Assembly: GCA_034411995.1 (NCBI GenBank)
Contig: DAOUME010000026.1
Span: 496,001 to 560,000 of the forward strand
Direction: 5' to 3'
From: JAUVXJ01 sp034411995
GTDB taxonomy: Bacteria; Chloroflexota; Anaerolineae; UBA7937; B3-Chlor
DNA length: 64,000 nucleotides
Shown here one piece after another: positions 1 through 8,773 of the stretch. The number at the start of each line of letters is the position of its first letter. Position 1 is the stretch's first letter. The notes beneath the pieces are model-generated. The model ran no database searches, was not told the DNA's origin, and saw nothing but the letters and a program-made list of their open reading frames with translations. A program made the translations under genes and the position numbers.

Positions 1-336
1 CAGCTTCGTACTCTCCCCTTCAGCATCATCCGTCTCGACGTACTTCCTGACATTCGAGCACGGTCTCTCTCGGCCCTCAGACGACTTCTGATTGGGGTCG
101 CCGCCCCAATGCCCACGCCACGGCGAGCGGATCCCCTGCCCAAGTCCGCGGACCGGCCGATTGGCAGTAGTCTGGCGGCTGCCCCCAGACGCAGAACTCA
201 ACGATGATGCTGCACGGTGAGGCAGTCATGCCGCGCGCAGCAAGATCGAACCAGACCCGAACCCTGACCACGGCGGAGAGCCGTCCTCGCCTGTGTGATA
301 ACCGCACCGGGCACGCTCTCCCCGCTCTGTAACTCG
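1..336. other. Intergenic stretch with no recognisable gene
   Basis: I see no supported gene here. The open frames present have no recognisable protein content. A hairpin, ATTGGGG (91-97) with CCCCAAT (104-110), lies downstream of the first methyltransferase on the minus strand. It lacks a T-tract, so it is only a weak candidate for a 3' end signal. Confidence 0.5.
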
Positions 337-1266
337 TCACTGGTCCTGAAGCTCCTTCTTGCATGCACAGACCATCACTTCATAACCAGTCCATACCGGA
401 ATCAGCAGATCTTGCAGGCCCAGCCTCCTGGCAAAACCATCTCCAAGCGTTCCCAGGGTCGTGTTCGCTTTCCGCAGCTTTCCCAGCATGAACTTCGCTG
501 TGCATGTGAGACCGTCGCTTCGCATCTGCACAATCTCGAAGCCAGACTTCTCCAAAATGAGTCTGAGCGTGACCCGGCTGAAGTAGTACAAATGCTCCCT
601 GGGCTTGTACTGCGCCCACCGTCGACCTAGCAGTCTGACGATCGCGCTGCTGACGTCCTGCGTTACTATGAACAGAAAGCCGCCAGTTCGAAGCACACGC
701 TGCACCTCCGCCAGTTCAGCGGACGGATCGGGCAAGTGCTCGAAAACGTCGTTCATCACTACTACGTCGAAGAATGCGTCGTCGAAACCGACTTCCCGGA
801 GCGTGCCATCAAACACTTGCACCCCAACCTGCTCGCGTGCATAGCGGCAAGCGAAGCGCGACACGTCCACTCCATATGCATCCCAGCCCCGATTTTGGGC
901 CACGGAGAGGAAGAAGCCGAAAGCACAGCCCACGTCTAGGACCCTCCCAGGTGCGGCGAGTTCCTCGATCTTCTCCAATCTCCGCTCGAAGGTCCTTTCC
1001 AGGCCCTTCCTCTCGCTCAGATAGTCTGCGTACGAACCAGCGAAGAAGTAGCCTTCCTCGTATTGGCTCACCAACGCCTCGGAGCACAGGCGAGGGTTCA
1101 CGTATATCAGACCGCATTCCTCGCACCGCACGATCCTGAAGCCATCCTTTCTGTGCACAAGCACGCTGCTCCCGGAACCGCACAGATTGCATGGCACTTC
1201 CTCCAGGCGTAGAGATCCCGAGCCGATGCTATCCACGGCTCTCTGACTCGTACCTTCCGCGGGCAT
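337..1266 (-). CDS. Zinc-knuckle class I SAM-dependent methyltransferase
   Basis: Predicted cytosolic methyltransferase of about 309 residues, probably acting on a sugar or lipid-linked glycan intermediate; the substrate is unknown. Residues about 26-50 hold a CNLCG...CEECG zinc knuckle. A Rossmann core follows with the SAM-binding LDVGCAFGFF motif and the acidic VFEHLPDP motif typical of the Methyltransf_23/11 families. It is the most downstream gene of the glycan cluster and overlaps the preceding GT2 gene by 38 bp. A GTG at about 1236 would cut the overlap to 8 bp and is a possible alternative start. It resembles the methyltransferase at 2920-3846 in architecture and sequence, so the two are probably paralogues. 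Confidence 0.85.
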   Translation of the reverse strand: MPAEGTSQRAVDSIGSGSLRLEEVPCNLCGSGSSVLVHRKDGFRIVRCEECGLIYVNPRLCSEALVSQYEEGYFFAGSYADYLSERKGLERTFERRLEKIEELAAPGRVLDVGCAFGFFLSVAQNRGWDAYGVDVSRFACRYAREQVGVQVFDGTLREVGFDDAFFDVVVMNDVFEHLPDPSAELAEVQRVLRTGGFLFIVTQDVSSAIVRLLGRRWAQYKPREHLYYFSRVTLRLILEKSGFEIVQMRSDGLTCTAKFMLGKLRKANTTLGTLGDGFARRLGLQDLLIPVWTGYEVMVCACKKELQDQ

Positions 1267-2002
1267 TGTTCCACCGAATTCTCAGTAGGTCCCAGACCAT
1301 GCGTAGCGAGTCCCTCGCTATACGTATCTTGCTGCTGTCGGCATTGAAACGGAGGGTGACTGGCACCGGTTGTATCCTGTAGCCATACTTGCGGGCCAAG
1401 AACAGGAGTTCCACATCGAAAGCGAAGTCATTCAGAGTGAGCCGTGGCAGGAGGTCTTCTACCGCCTCTCTCCTCAGTCCCTTGAACCCGCATTGGGTGT
1501 CTCTGATACCCCTGAAGACCAACAACCCGATGAGGGCCGCATATACCTGACCAGCCACGTATCTCAGCAAAGGTGGACGCACCTCAAGTCTAGATGCCGG
1601 CAGTGCCCTCGAGCCAATGGCAAGATCGTAGCCGTTCCGGAGTTCGACCAGCATCTTGTCCAATTCGTGGACAGGATATGAGTGGTCCGCATCCATGAGA
1701 AATACGTATCTGCCGCGGGCGCTAAGCAATCCTCGGCGCACGGAGTAGCCCTTGCCGAGATTTGCATCGTTCTTCAACAACGTGACCGAACGCCTCTCTC
1801 TAATGATCGACTCGACGCGTTGGGCGGTCTCATCCTCACTGCCGTCATCTACGACGATCACCTCGTGTCGCGCTCCCGTGCTCACGAGATGTTCGAGCAG
1901 AGCAGCCACCGTTTCGTCTATCATCCGCTCTTCGTTGTAAGCGGGTATCACAACCGAGATGGATATGTCGGCGCAAGAAGAGACATCTTCGTGAGAGCGC
2001 AC
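1229..2002 (-). CDS. GT2 glycosyltransferase, dolichyl-phosphate sugar synthase type
   Basis: Family 2 (GT-A fold) glycosyltransferase of 257 residues. It opens with the VVIPAYNEE motif and carries DDGSEDET and the metal-binding DAD in LMDADHSYP. This layout matches the DPM1/GtrB-like branch, which loads a sugar from a nucleotide donor onto a polyprenyl phosphate at the membrane. No clear transmembrane tail is present, so it would act as a soluble or peripheral enzyme. The start is a GTG preceded by TGGAGG at 5-nt spacing. It sits between methyltransferase genes in the minus-strand glycan cluster. The precise donor and acceptor cannot be read from the sequence. Confidence 0.85.
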   Translation of the reverse strand: MRSHEDVSSCADISISVVIPAYNEERMIDETVAALLEHLVSTGARHEVIVVDDGSEDETAQRVESIIRERRSVTLLKNDANLGKGYSVRRGLLSARGRYVFLMDADHSYPVHELDKMLVELRNGYDLAIGSRALPASRLEVRPPLLRYVAGQVYAALIGLLVFRGIRDTQCGFKGLRREAVEDLLPRLTLNDFAFDVELLFLARKYGYRIQPVPVTLRFNADSSKIRIARDSLRMVWDLLRIRWNNARGRYESESRG

Positions 2003-2027
2003 CCCAGCCTCCAGTCGAGACTACCAG

Positions 2028-2930
2028 CTATCCTGGCACATCCCGTCGAGGATCGGCAGGTCCGGCATACCTTGGCTTGTCCCTGGTGTCGATGCTGGAC
2101 GGGCGCACAACAGGCAGACCATCGTGGCCGCCCTGGGTCTTGCGAGCCGCAATCAGTAGATTGACGCACCTGCGTGCTCCGCCAAACAGTGCCTGGTCCA
2201 GCTTGATCGCCAAGTCACGCACAGCCTGGAGGACCGCAGGTGGTTCTATGGCCGCAACTCTCCTCCATGTGCCTCTTGACTCAGCCTCCACGCCCAGCGC
2301 CAGATTCGAGGCACTTGATTTGGTGAACGGCTGCGCGAGATTGAGCAAGTACGAGTTCTCGATCAGGGCGACCAGGGAGTAGGACATCCCCACGGCTTGC
2401 TGGACCTCAAGACCCGCCTGGGCCAGTAGGTCATCCAGCGACTCCACCCTATACAGTCTGCGATGCCCGAAACCCCACATGCCGACGGGCACGTGACGCC
2501 CCACAGTCGATTCCAGAAGGAGGTTGATAGGATCGAAGGTCAGTGGGTAATCTGCATTTGGTACAACGAGGATCAGCCGACCTCCATCTCTTAGGACCCT
2601 GCTCATCTCCCTGACCAGGGCCACATCGTCCTCAGCGTGCTCCAACACGTCGATGCTCACTATCTCGTCAAAGCTGCCGGATTCGAACGGTAGCACGAAA
2701 CCATCTATCAGCACGTAGTTGACCCTCTCCCCATCATTCGCAGATGCCGCGCTCTGGAGCTCCACGAAGTTTATGTCAACACTAACAACCCTGGCAAAAC
2801 GGGTACAGAGGTATGGGTCCAGGTACCCATCGCCGCAGCCCACGTGCAGAACTGAGGCCCCACTGCCCATCCACCGCTTCGCATTGACGATTCTCGATGA
2901 ATAGGTCATGGAAAGCGTCTTAAGAGACAT
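2028..2930 (-). CDS. Class I SAM-dependent methyltransferase
   Basis: Methyltransferase of 300 residues with the Methyltransf_11 signature: SAM-binding LHVGCGDGYLDP near residues 28-40, then DGFVLPFESGSFDEIVSIDV, then VLRDGGRLILVVPN. It lacks the N-terminal zinc knuckle of its neighbours. The start is an ATG with GAGGAG 8 nt upstream, and it overlaps the stop of the upstream methyltransferase by about 11 bp, which suggests translational coupling. The context suggests a glycan or glycolipid methylation step; the substrate is unknown. Confidence 0.85.
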   Translation of the reverse strand: MSLKTLSMTYSSRIVNAKRWMGSGASVLHVGCGDGYLDPYLCTRFARVVSVDINFVELQSAASANDGERVNYVLIDGFVLPFESGSFDEIVSIDVLEHAEDDVALVREMSRVLRDGGRLILVVPNADYPLTFDPINLLLESTVGRHVPVGMWGFGHRRLYRVESLDDLLAQAGLEVQQAVGMSYSLVALIENSYLLNLAQPFTKSSASNLALGVEAESRGTWRRVAAIEPPAVLQAVRDLAIKLDQALFGGARRCVNLLIAARKTQGGHDGLPVVRPSSIDTRDKPRYAGPADPRRDVPG

Positions 2931-3846
2931 TCTGATCGCTCCTCAGACGCGCATAGATGCAGATGATGTCCAGGGGATTCACATAGAAGCTCAATGGCCT
3001 CGGAAAGAGCCCACTGAGGGATCGCAGCAACGCGGCGACAGGCCTGCCGTATAGCGCCAGGCGATCGACGAAAAGGTCGAAGGTCACATGCTTCCCAACA
3101 TGCATCTGTTTGATGACCTCGAGACCGGCGGCATTGAGCATCCGCTCCAGGGTAGCAGCCGAGAAGTAGAAAAGGTGCTCGTTCTGCAATTGCCAGCCGA
3201 GCCACTTCTCCCTGGTCAGCCTGGCAGGCAAGCTCCCCACGTCAGGAGTGGAGAGCACAAGGAGGCCATCCTCCTTCAGCGCCCCGGCGAGCTTTTTCAG
3301 TGTGCCAGCCGGGTCCCGCAAATGCTCGACGAGGTCCCACATGGTAATCACATCATATGAGCGCCGGGCGTACTCACCATCCTCAGCGCTGCGATGCACC
3401 ACGTCAAGCCCCAGTTCTTCAGCGGCGTAGTCGGCGGCGAATCGGGAGATTTCCACCCCGCTGACGGTCCAGCCGCGATCCCGAGCAACTTCCATGAAGA
3501 ACCCGAACGCACATCCGATGTCCAGCAGTGACCCGGGTCGCTTGAGTTGTTCGATCTGTGCCAACCTCTCCCGCGATGTCTTGACGATATTGGCTCGGTC
3601 TGCGAGGTAGTCGGTGTAGCCATACTTGAGAGAGTCCTTGCTCCTGAAGTACTCCTCGTTGTAGATGGTCTCCAGCTCCTCCTCCGTAGGCATCACCGCG
3701 TTGAAAATCAGCCCGCAGGATTCGCACTGCACGATGTTGGGATAGAAGCGGTCGAAGAGGGGAGAATGGTTACGCCCCCCGCAGTAATTGCACAGTGTCT
3801 GCTCTGCACCAAGACGATCCGCCCTGCTGTTTTCCTCTCCACTCAT
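2920..3846 (-). CDS. Zinc-knuckle class I SAM-dependent methyltransferase
   Basis: About 308 residues with the same plan as the protein at 337-1266: a CNYCG...CESCG zinc knuckle near the N-terminus, then the Rossmann motif LDIGCAFGFF, then LVEHLRDP and an aromatic LFYFSAATLERML stretch. The ATG at 3846 gives a 31-nt gap to the upstream gene. An alternative GTG at 3906 would overlap that gene by 29 bp, and neither has a strong ribosome site. This family is common in O-antigen and glycolipid clusters and usually modifies sugars. The exact reaction is not determinable here. Confidence 0.82.
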   Translation of the reverse strand: MSGEENSRADRLGAEQTLCNYCGGRNHSPLFDRFYPNIVQCESCGLIFNAVMPTEEELETIYNEEYFRSKDSLKYGYTDYLADRANIVKTSRERLAQIEQLKRPGSLLDIGCAFGFFMEVARDRGWTVSGVEISRFAADYAAEELGLDVVHRSAEDGEYARRSYDVITMWDLVEHLRDPAGTLKKLAGALKEDGLLVLSTPDVGSLPARLTREKWLGWQLQNEHLFYFSAATLERMLNAAGLEVIKQMHVGKHVTFDLFVDRLALYGRPVAALLRSLSGLFPRPLSFYVNPLDIICIYARLRSDQNVS

Positions 3847-3877
3847 TACGCTCGTAACCACGTCCCAGGGGTCTTTC

Positions 3878-4789
3878 TCATCGCAGCCCCCACGCAATGG
3901 CAGCACACACCACGTCGCTGGTCGTCCTGGCCACTCTGGTCCACAGAGCCACGATAGTCGCCACGTGCGCAGGGAAGTAGAAACTCAGCAGCAGGGCCAG
4001 CGTGCCCTCCATCACTCCCAGTCCTGAAGGGGTCAGCAGGCTGAGAAAGCCTGCTACCCACGCTATGGAGAAGATGCCAGCCAGGACAAAGGCGTTGGGC
4101 AGTGGTGACGAAGCTATGGACTGAATCAGAAAGTAGTAGGCGACGCCGTTTAGTAGCCAAAACCCGCCCCATAGCGCCAACTGACCAAGCAGGTACCGGT
4201 AGTTCCACGAGACGTCGATCTCGGGCTGCCGCGACAGCCGCAATGCCAGGTTCAGCCCTCTCTTCACCAGCGCGGGATGAAGGAGGATGAGACCGATAGG
4301 GAACAACGCTAGCAGCGCCAGGTTACCAGCCACAGAGTCGGTATTCCCCCACAACGGAAGGGTCACAGCGAACACGACCACCCCCGAGACCACCTGAAGC
4401 AGCAATTGGAGGGTCACGCTGGCACCGGAGATGACCTTCGGTATTCCCTCCTGCTCGCTGAGATACACCAACCCCAGAATGCTCCACACCTTCCCCGGAA
4501 TGTACCGTCCCAGTTGAGAGAGGAAGTAGATACGATAGCTCTTTCGATAGGTCAGGCTGGCGCCCAGCCCCTGGAGGATCAGCCTCCACAGGTAGGCATA
4601 GAGAGCCGCGGCCGACAACATGAGGGAAGAGGCGACCACCAGGGAGACACAGTCGAGATTCCAGCGGTAAGCGACTATCTGCCCCCATTCGAGGTACAGG
4701 CTGCGGAACATGAAGCCGAAGATCAGCAGTACGATGGCTCCGCCCGCTACCCGTGAGAAGACAGCCTTCTTATCCCGCACTGCGTGCAT
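3878..4789 (-). CDS. Flippase-like integral membrane protein (UPF0104/LPG synthase TM family)
   Basis: Predicted polytopic membrane protein of 303 residues with about eight hydrophobic segments. It has the conserved LGRYIPGKVWSILG stretch and a C-terminal LTPSGLGVMEGTLALLL motif typical of the lysylphosphatidylglycerol synthase transmembrane / AglD-like family. Members occur in glycolipid and polysaccharide clusters and are thought to move or modify lipid-linked intermediates. The catalytic cytoplasmic domain of MprF is absent, so lysyl transfer is unlikely. No good Shine-Dalgarno is visible at the ATG. It lies between the radical SAM gene and the methyltransferases. Confidence 0.85.
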   Translation of the reverse strand: MHAVRDKKAVFSRVAGGAIVLLIFGFMFRSLYLEWGQIVAYRWNLDCVSLVVASSLMLSAAALYAYLWRLILQGLGASLTYRKSYRIYFLSQLGRYIPGKVWSILGLVYLSEQEGIPKVISGASVTLQLLLQVVSGVVVFAVTLPLWGNTDSVAGNLALLALFPIGLILLHPALVKRGLNLALRLSRQPEIDVSWNYRYLLGQLALWGGFWLLNGVAYYFLIQSIASSPLPNAFVLAGIFSIAWVAGFLSLLTPSGLGVMEGTLALLLSFYFPAHVATIVALWTRVARTTSDVVCAAIAWGLR

Positions 4790-4843
4790 TCACTGGGAGA
4801 TCGAGCTCAGCGAAACGGCCCCACCCCTGTACATGCCCTTCCC

Positions 4844-6289
4844 TCATTCCGCGTGCTTCTGGAAGAAGGATATGCGCTCGAGGACGGATCGTCCCCCCCG
4901 GAAGAGGCGCTTGATGTCCCCGAAGCTGCGCACCCTGAGCAGAGATTTGCCCACAAACCCGGGGCTGAAGTAGTAACTCCTGTAGGCGTGGATCCTGGCT
5001 CTTTCCACGTCCTCCCGCGAGAGCTCCTCTGTGGCAATCAGGGAGTTTTCCGCGGCGAAGTCCTCCCAACTGTCGAAGACCAGCCACCCGTGATCCAAAC
5101 AGGTCTGGTAGAGTTGAGTGCCCGGGTGCGGGATGGCGATGGCGAACTGCGTGCTGTCCGCACCTATCTCTTTAGCGAACGCGATGGTCTCCTCGATGGT
5201 CTCGTGGGTCTCGCCAGGGACACCAAACAGGAAAAAGGCCTGGGTCTTGATTCCCAACTCCCGGCAGTCCTGGAAGGCCCGCCGCACCTGGTCCAGGGTG
5301 ATGCGCTTCTTCATGATCTCCAGCATCTTGGGCGAGCCGGACTCCACGCCGAACAAAACGTAGTGGCAGCCTGCCTCCTTCATCGCCGCGAGGGCTTCTC
5401 GGTCCACCGTATCTACTCGCGCCTGCACGATCCACTTGACGTCTACCCCTCGCTGGAGAAGGAGCCTGCATATCTCCAGCACCCGCTTCTTGCTCATGGT
5501 CAGACAGTCGTCGTCGAAGTAGATCTCATCTACGCCGTAGTCGCGGACGACGTGCTCCATCTCGTCCACCACATTGGCGGCGCTTCGAGCTCTGAACTTG
5601 TGGCCGTATAGCGTGTCAGGCCACAGGCAGTAGACACAATGATGGGGACACCCTCGCGAGCTGACCATGGCCGTAGGCCGGTCGCCTGAGTAGATGGCCG
5701 CGCGATACCCTTCCTGACGAACGATGTGCCGGGCAGGAAAGGGCAGACTATCCAGATCCTCGATCAGAGGTCTGGGTGGATTGACGAGCACCTCGTCTCC
5801 CCGCCGATAAGTGAGCCCCTGCACCTGGTTCAAGTCGCACCCCTCTGCGAGGCTGAGAGCCAGGTCCCTCACCGTGATCTCCGCCTCGCCGCGGACGATC
5901 GCATCGATCGCCGGGTTCTCCGTCAGTATCTGCTCGTGGAAGAACGTGGGGTGCGAGCCGATCAAAGCGACGAATGTGCCCACACAGCTCTCCTTGGCTG
6001 CCCTGGCCGACTCCAGATCATAGTAGATAGAGGGAGTCGAGCACTCGATGACCACCAGATCAGGTCGCACGTCGGCCACCGCCTCCGAGAAGCCCGCGAT
6101 GGCCATCTCCTCCATCACCGCGTCCAGGAAGGCCACCTCCACTCCAGCCTCCTCGAGCACGGCCACGATATAGGCGAGATAGACAGGATACTCCAGGTAC
6201 TTGTCCTTTCTCTTGTGTGGCCAGCGCACGTCCGACCGTGCTCCGTAACCCTCTCCGGGCCAGGGTGGATTGGCGACCAGGACCTTCAT
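4844..6289 (-). CDS. B12-binding-domain radical SAM protein
   Basis: Protein of 481 residues. The N-terminal half (about 1-150) is a cobalamin-binding-type domain starting MKVLVANPPWPGEGYG. The radical SAM core follows with the 4Fe-4S motif C214-x3-C218-x2-C221 inside SSRGCPHHCVYC. BchE, HpnP and many C-methyltransferases share this layout. In the glycan cluster it may methylate a sugar carbon or a lipid tail; that is inference. The start is fixed by AGGAGG directly upstream. The ATGATG start overlaps the TGA of the preceding glycosyltransferase, so the two are translationally coupled. The longer reading frame upstream has no ribosome site. Confidence 0.88.
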   Translation of the reverse strand: MKVLVANPPWPGEGYGARSDVRWPHKRKDKYLEYPVYLAYIVAVLEEAGVEVAFLDAVMEEMAIAGFSEAVADVRPDLVVIECSTPSIYYDLESARAAKESCVGTFVALIGSHPTFFHEQILTENPAIDAIVRGEAEITVRDLALSLAEGCDLNQVQGLTYRRGDEVLVNPPRPLIEDLDSLPFPARHIVRQEGYRAAIYSGDRPTAMVSSRGCPHHCVYCLWPDTLYGHKFRARSAANVVDEMEHVVRDYGVDEIYFDDDCLTMSKKRVLEICRLLLQRGVDVKWIVQARVDTVDREALAAMKEAGCHYVLFGVESGSPKMLEIMKKRITLDQVRRAFQDCRELGIKTQAFFLFGVPGETHETIEETIAFAKEIGADSTQFAIAIPHPGTQLYQTCLDHGWLVFDSWEDFAAENSLIATEELSREDVERARIHAYRSYYFSPGFVGKSLLRVRSFGDIKRLFRGGRSVLERISFFQKHAE

Positions 6290-7506
6290 CATACCTCCTC
6301 GATACTCCGACCGTCGCGCACGTAACCTTCGCACAATTCCACGAACCGATCAGCCAGCTTGCTCCACTCGTACTTCTCCTTGACCATGGTCAATCCGTTC
6401 CCGCCCAGCCTTGCCCTCAGCTCACGATCCTCCAGAAGACGGCCGATCTGGCTAGCCAGGTCGTTTGCATCCCCTGGTCGGTAGAAGAGCGCGGTCACCC
6501 CCCCCTGAGCAACTTCCTGCAGGGCCGGTAACCGCGGCAAGATGGCCGGTACCCCACACGCCCAGTACTCGAACTCCTTGAGGGTAACACGCCCCCGAGC
6601 CGATATCACGTCCGGGAGGATGACCAAGCCGATGTCGCTGGCACTGATGTAGGCCGGTATCTCGTGCTGTTCTACCCAGCCAGAGAAGTAGAAGTTGTCG
6701 TCCAGAGAATATTCGCTCACCTTCTTCTTCAGATCTGGCACCGCGCTGCCGTTTCCCACGAGCCAGAAGCAAACGTCCTCACGACTGGCCACCACCAGGC
6801 GAGCGGCATCCACCAGCAATCCGGGATCGTCCTGCGGGTCGATCGCGCCGTGGAAGATCAGCACGTGGCTGGCCTCTCGGGCGTGAGCGTCACGCAATGG
6901 CCGCCCATCCACGGGATGAAAGAGGCCCGTGTCCACCCCATCGGGCACCACATCGATGTGCCCAACATCTGCGCCGAATTCTGCGGCGATCCCCTTCATC
7001 GCGTCGCTGATGGTGACGATCCTGTCCGACTCGCGGATGACCTTGTTCTCCAGGCGGCGCCCGCCGCTGCTCACGGCCCTCAGCCACCCCGCCTGCGAAT
7101 AGTCCTCCAGGTATTCGAACAGCAGATCTGTCAGGTCCAAAACGGTAAGCGACCTGGGACTCCACTTCTGGCCCAGCAGCGCACCGTATCCGGCAATGGA
7201 GTTGTGGGAGACGATGAGGTCTGGCTTCAGTCTGCGAACGGCCGCAGCGACTCTCAGGATATTGTAGGGGAAGGCCACCATGTATTTGGGCATCTTCCGC
7301 CTGCCCAGCCGATTGACGCCCTGGAGGGGCACCCAGTCGTCACATCCCAGCCGTGCGATGGCCTCCCCTCTCGTCACGGCGATGGACGAGGCCATATGCA
7401 CCTCGTGTCCTCTCGCCACAAAGGCCTTGGCCAGACTCGAGGTGCGCGGCGTTCCCCCTCCGCTGATCGGCACCAGTTTCTCGAAGATGGTGATCAAAAC
7501 TCGCAC
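6289..7506 (-). CDS. GT4 family glycosyltransferase (GT-B fold)
   Basis: 405 residues. The N-terminal domain has the glycine-rich acceptor-side segment PISGGGTPRTSSLAKAF. The C-terminal Glycos_transf_1 domain contains VVPDGVDTGLFHP and the EFEYWACGVPAILPRLPALQE region, which carries the E-x7-E type motif for nucleotide-sugar binding. It transfers a sugar, with a retaining mechanism expected for GT4, during assembly of the cluster's glycan at the cytoplasmic membrane face. The start is GTG with GAGG upstream. Its stop codon overlaps the start of the radical SAM gene. Confidence 0.88.
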   Translation of the reverse strand: MRVLITIFEKLVPISGGGTPRTSSLAKAFVARGHEVHMASSIAVTRGEAIARLGCDDWVPLQGVNRLGRRKMPKYMVAFPYNILRVAAAVRRLKPDLIVSHNSIAGYGALLGQKWSPRSLTVLDLTDLLFEYLEDYSQAGWLRAVSSGGRRLENKVIRESDRIVTISDAMKGIAAEFGADVGHIDVVPDGVDTGLFHPVDGRPLRDAHAREASHVLIFHGAIDPQDDPGLLVDAARLVVASREDVCFWLVGNGSAVPDLKKKVSEYSLDDNFYFSGWVEQHEIPAYISASDIGLVILPDVISARGRVTLKEFEYWACGVPAILPRLPALQEVAQGGVTALFYRPGDANDLASQIGRLLEDRELRARLGGNGLTMVKEKYEWSKLADRFVELCEGYVRDGRSIEEV

Positions 7507-7548
7507 GACGATGCCTCAGCCCGTCCCCTCAAGCGCGCATGCGTGGAG

Positions 7549-8757
7549 TCACGTCTGGGCGATCCGATCGCCGCCCTCGCGGTCCAGCTCGCGATAGACC
7601 TCTTCGAACTTGTGCACTTCTCTTTGCCAGCTATATCTCTCTAGGAGCCTCTGCCTGGCCTGCGTGCCCAGCCACCGCCTCCAGGCCTCATCGCCCATCA
7701 GCCCCAGCACCAACTGGATGAACGCCTCATCCACGTCCTTGGTCAGCAAGATCTCCTTCCCACTGGTAAACTCCAACCCTTCTGCCCCTATCTCCGTAGA
7801 GACGATGGGCCGCGCGCAGGCAGCAGCTTCCAGGATCTTCAATCGTGTGCCCGAGCCACGGTCCATGGGCACGATGATGATGTCCGACGCCGACAGGTAG
7901 TCCGCCAGGTTCGGTGAGACGTCCCTGTTGCTGGGCACGAAACCAGTGAAGAACAGATGATCCCTCTCGTACCGCAGCAAGTGCTCATAGTTCTGGCCGA
8001 TGATCATGAACCACGAGTTGGGATACTGGGCGGAAGCCACGGGATAGATGCGCTCCGCGATGTACTGCGTCGCCACCGTGTTGTGAGGAGCATCCATCTT
8101 GCCCACATAGGTCAGAACGATGTCCTTCTCACCGATCCCCAGGGCCTCCCTCACCCTGGCGGCTCCTTCCTGCTTGTAGGTGAAAACCTCTGCGTCGGCA
8201 CAATGGTTGATGACGTGGATCTTGTCCTCGGGGAGGTCATACAGGTCTACCATATATTGCTTGTCCACCTCAGACACGGCCACGATACGGTCCGCCACAT
8301 GGCAGGCGAAACGTTCCAGCCACTTGAGCACCAGAGTGGCGTACCATGGTGCACGGAACATGACCTGCTTGACATACTCAGCATTCTCCTGCACCAGCAC
8401 CAGGGGCTTCCCATGTCGCCGTTTCAGGAAGTAACCCGCGAAGATGGTATAGAGCACGTGACTCTGGATGATATCGGCGCCGACCTCGAGCATCAGGGCG
8501 TCGGCAGCTTTGAAGTAGTGGGGGTTCACCAGGAAGGACTTGTATTGCAGTCCATCGAACCAACTGGCAGGGCAGTAGCGGATAGTGAGATCAGGATGGG
8601 ATATATCTACCGGGCCACCCTGGGAGAAAACGTGACTGAGTAGCACTCCCAACACATGCTGCGTGGACAGATACTTGACGATGTGGTAGATGTTCTCGCT
8701 GTTTCCATCAACCGGGGGAAAGATGTCACTCGGCGAAAGTAGGAGGATCTTCCTCAC
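7549..8757 (-). CDS. GT4 family glycosyltransferase (GT-B fold)
   Basis: 402 residues, Glycos_transf_4 plus Glycos_transf_1 architecture. Recognisable parts are the N-terminal LLLSPSDIFPPVDGNSENIY, the central VINHCADAEVFTYKQEG hinge region, and ILEAAACARPIVSTEIGAEGLE in the nucleotide-sugar site. GTG start, weak ribosome site. It lies 16 nt after the methyltransferase at 8774-9541 and 42 nt before the next GT4. Donor and acceptor are unknown. Confidence 0.87.
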   Translation of the reverse strand: MRKILLLSPSDIFPPVDGNSENIYHIVKYLSTQHVLGVLLSHVFSQGGPVDISHPDLTIRYCPASWFDGLQYKSFLVNPHYFKAADALMLEVGADIIQSHVLYTIFAGYFLKRRHGKPLVLVQENAEYVKQVMFRAPWYATLVLKWLERFACHVADRIVAVSEVDKQYMVDLYDLPEDKIHVINHCADAEVFTYKQEGAARVREALGIGEKDIVLTYVGKMDAPHNTVATQYIAERIYPVASAQYPNSWFMIIGQNYEHLLRYERDHLFFTGFVPSNRDVSPNLADYLSASDIIIVPMDRGSGTRLKILEAAACARPIVSTEIGAEGLEFTSGKEILLTKDVDEAFIQLVLGLMGDEAWRRWLGTQARQRLLERYSWQREVHKFEEVYRELDREGGDRIAQT

Positions 8758-8773
8758 TTGCTACGAACACCCC

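Noticed and set aside
77..364. Minus-strand frame of 95 codons near the window start
   Set aside because: No recognisable motif, overlaps the end of the methyltransferase gene, and no ribosome site.
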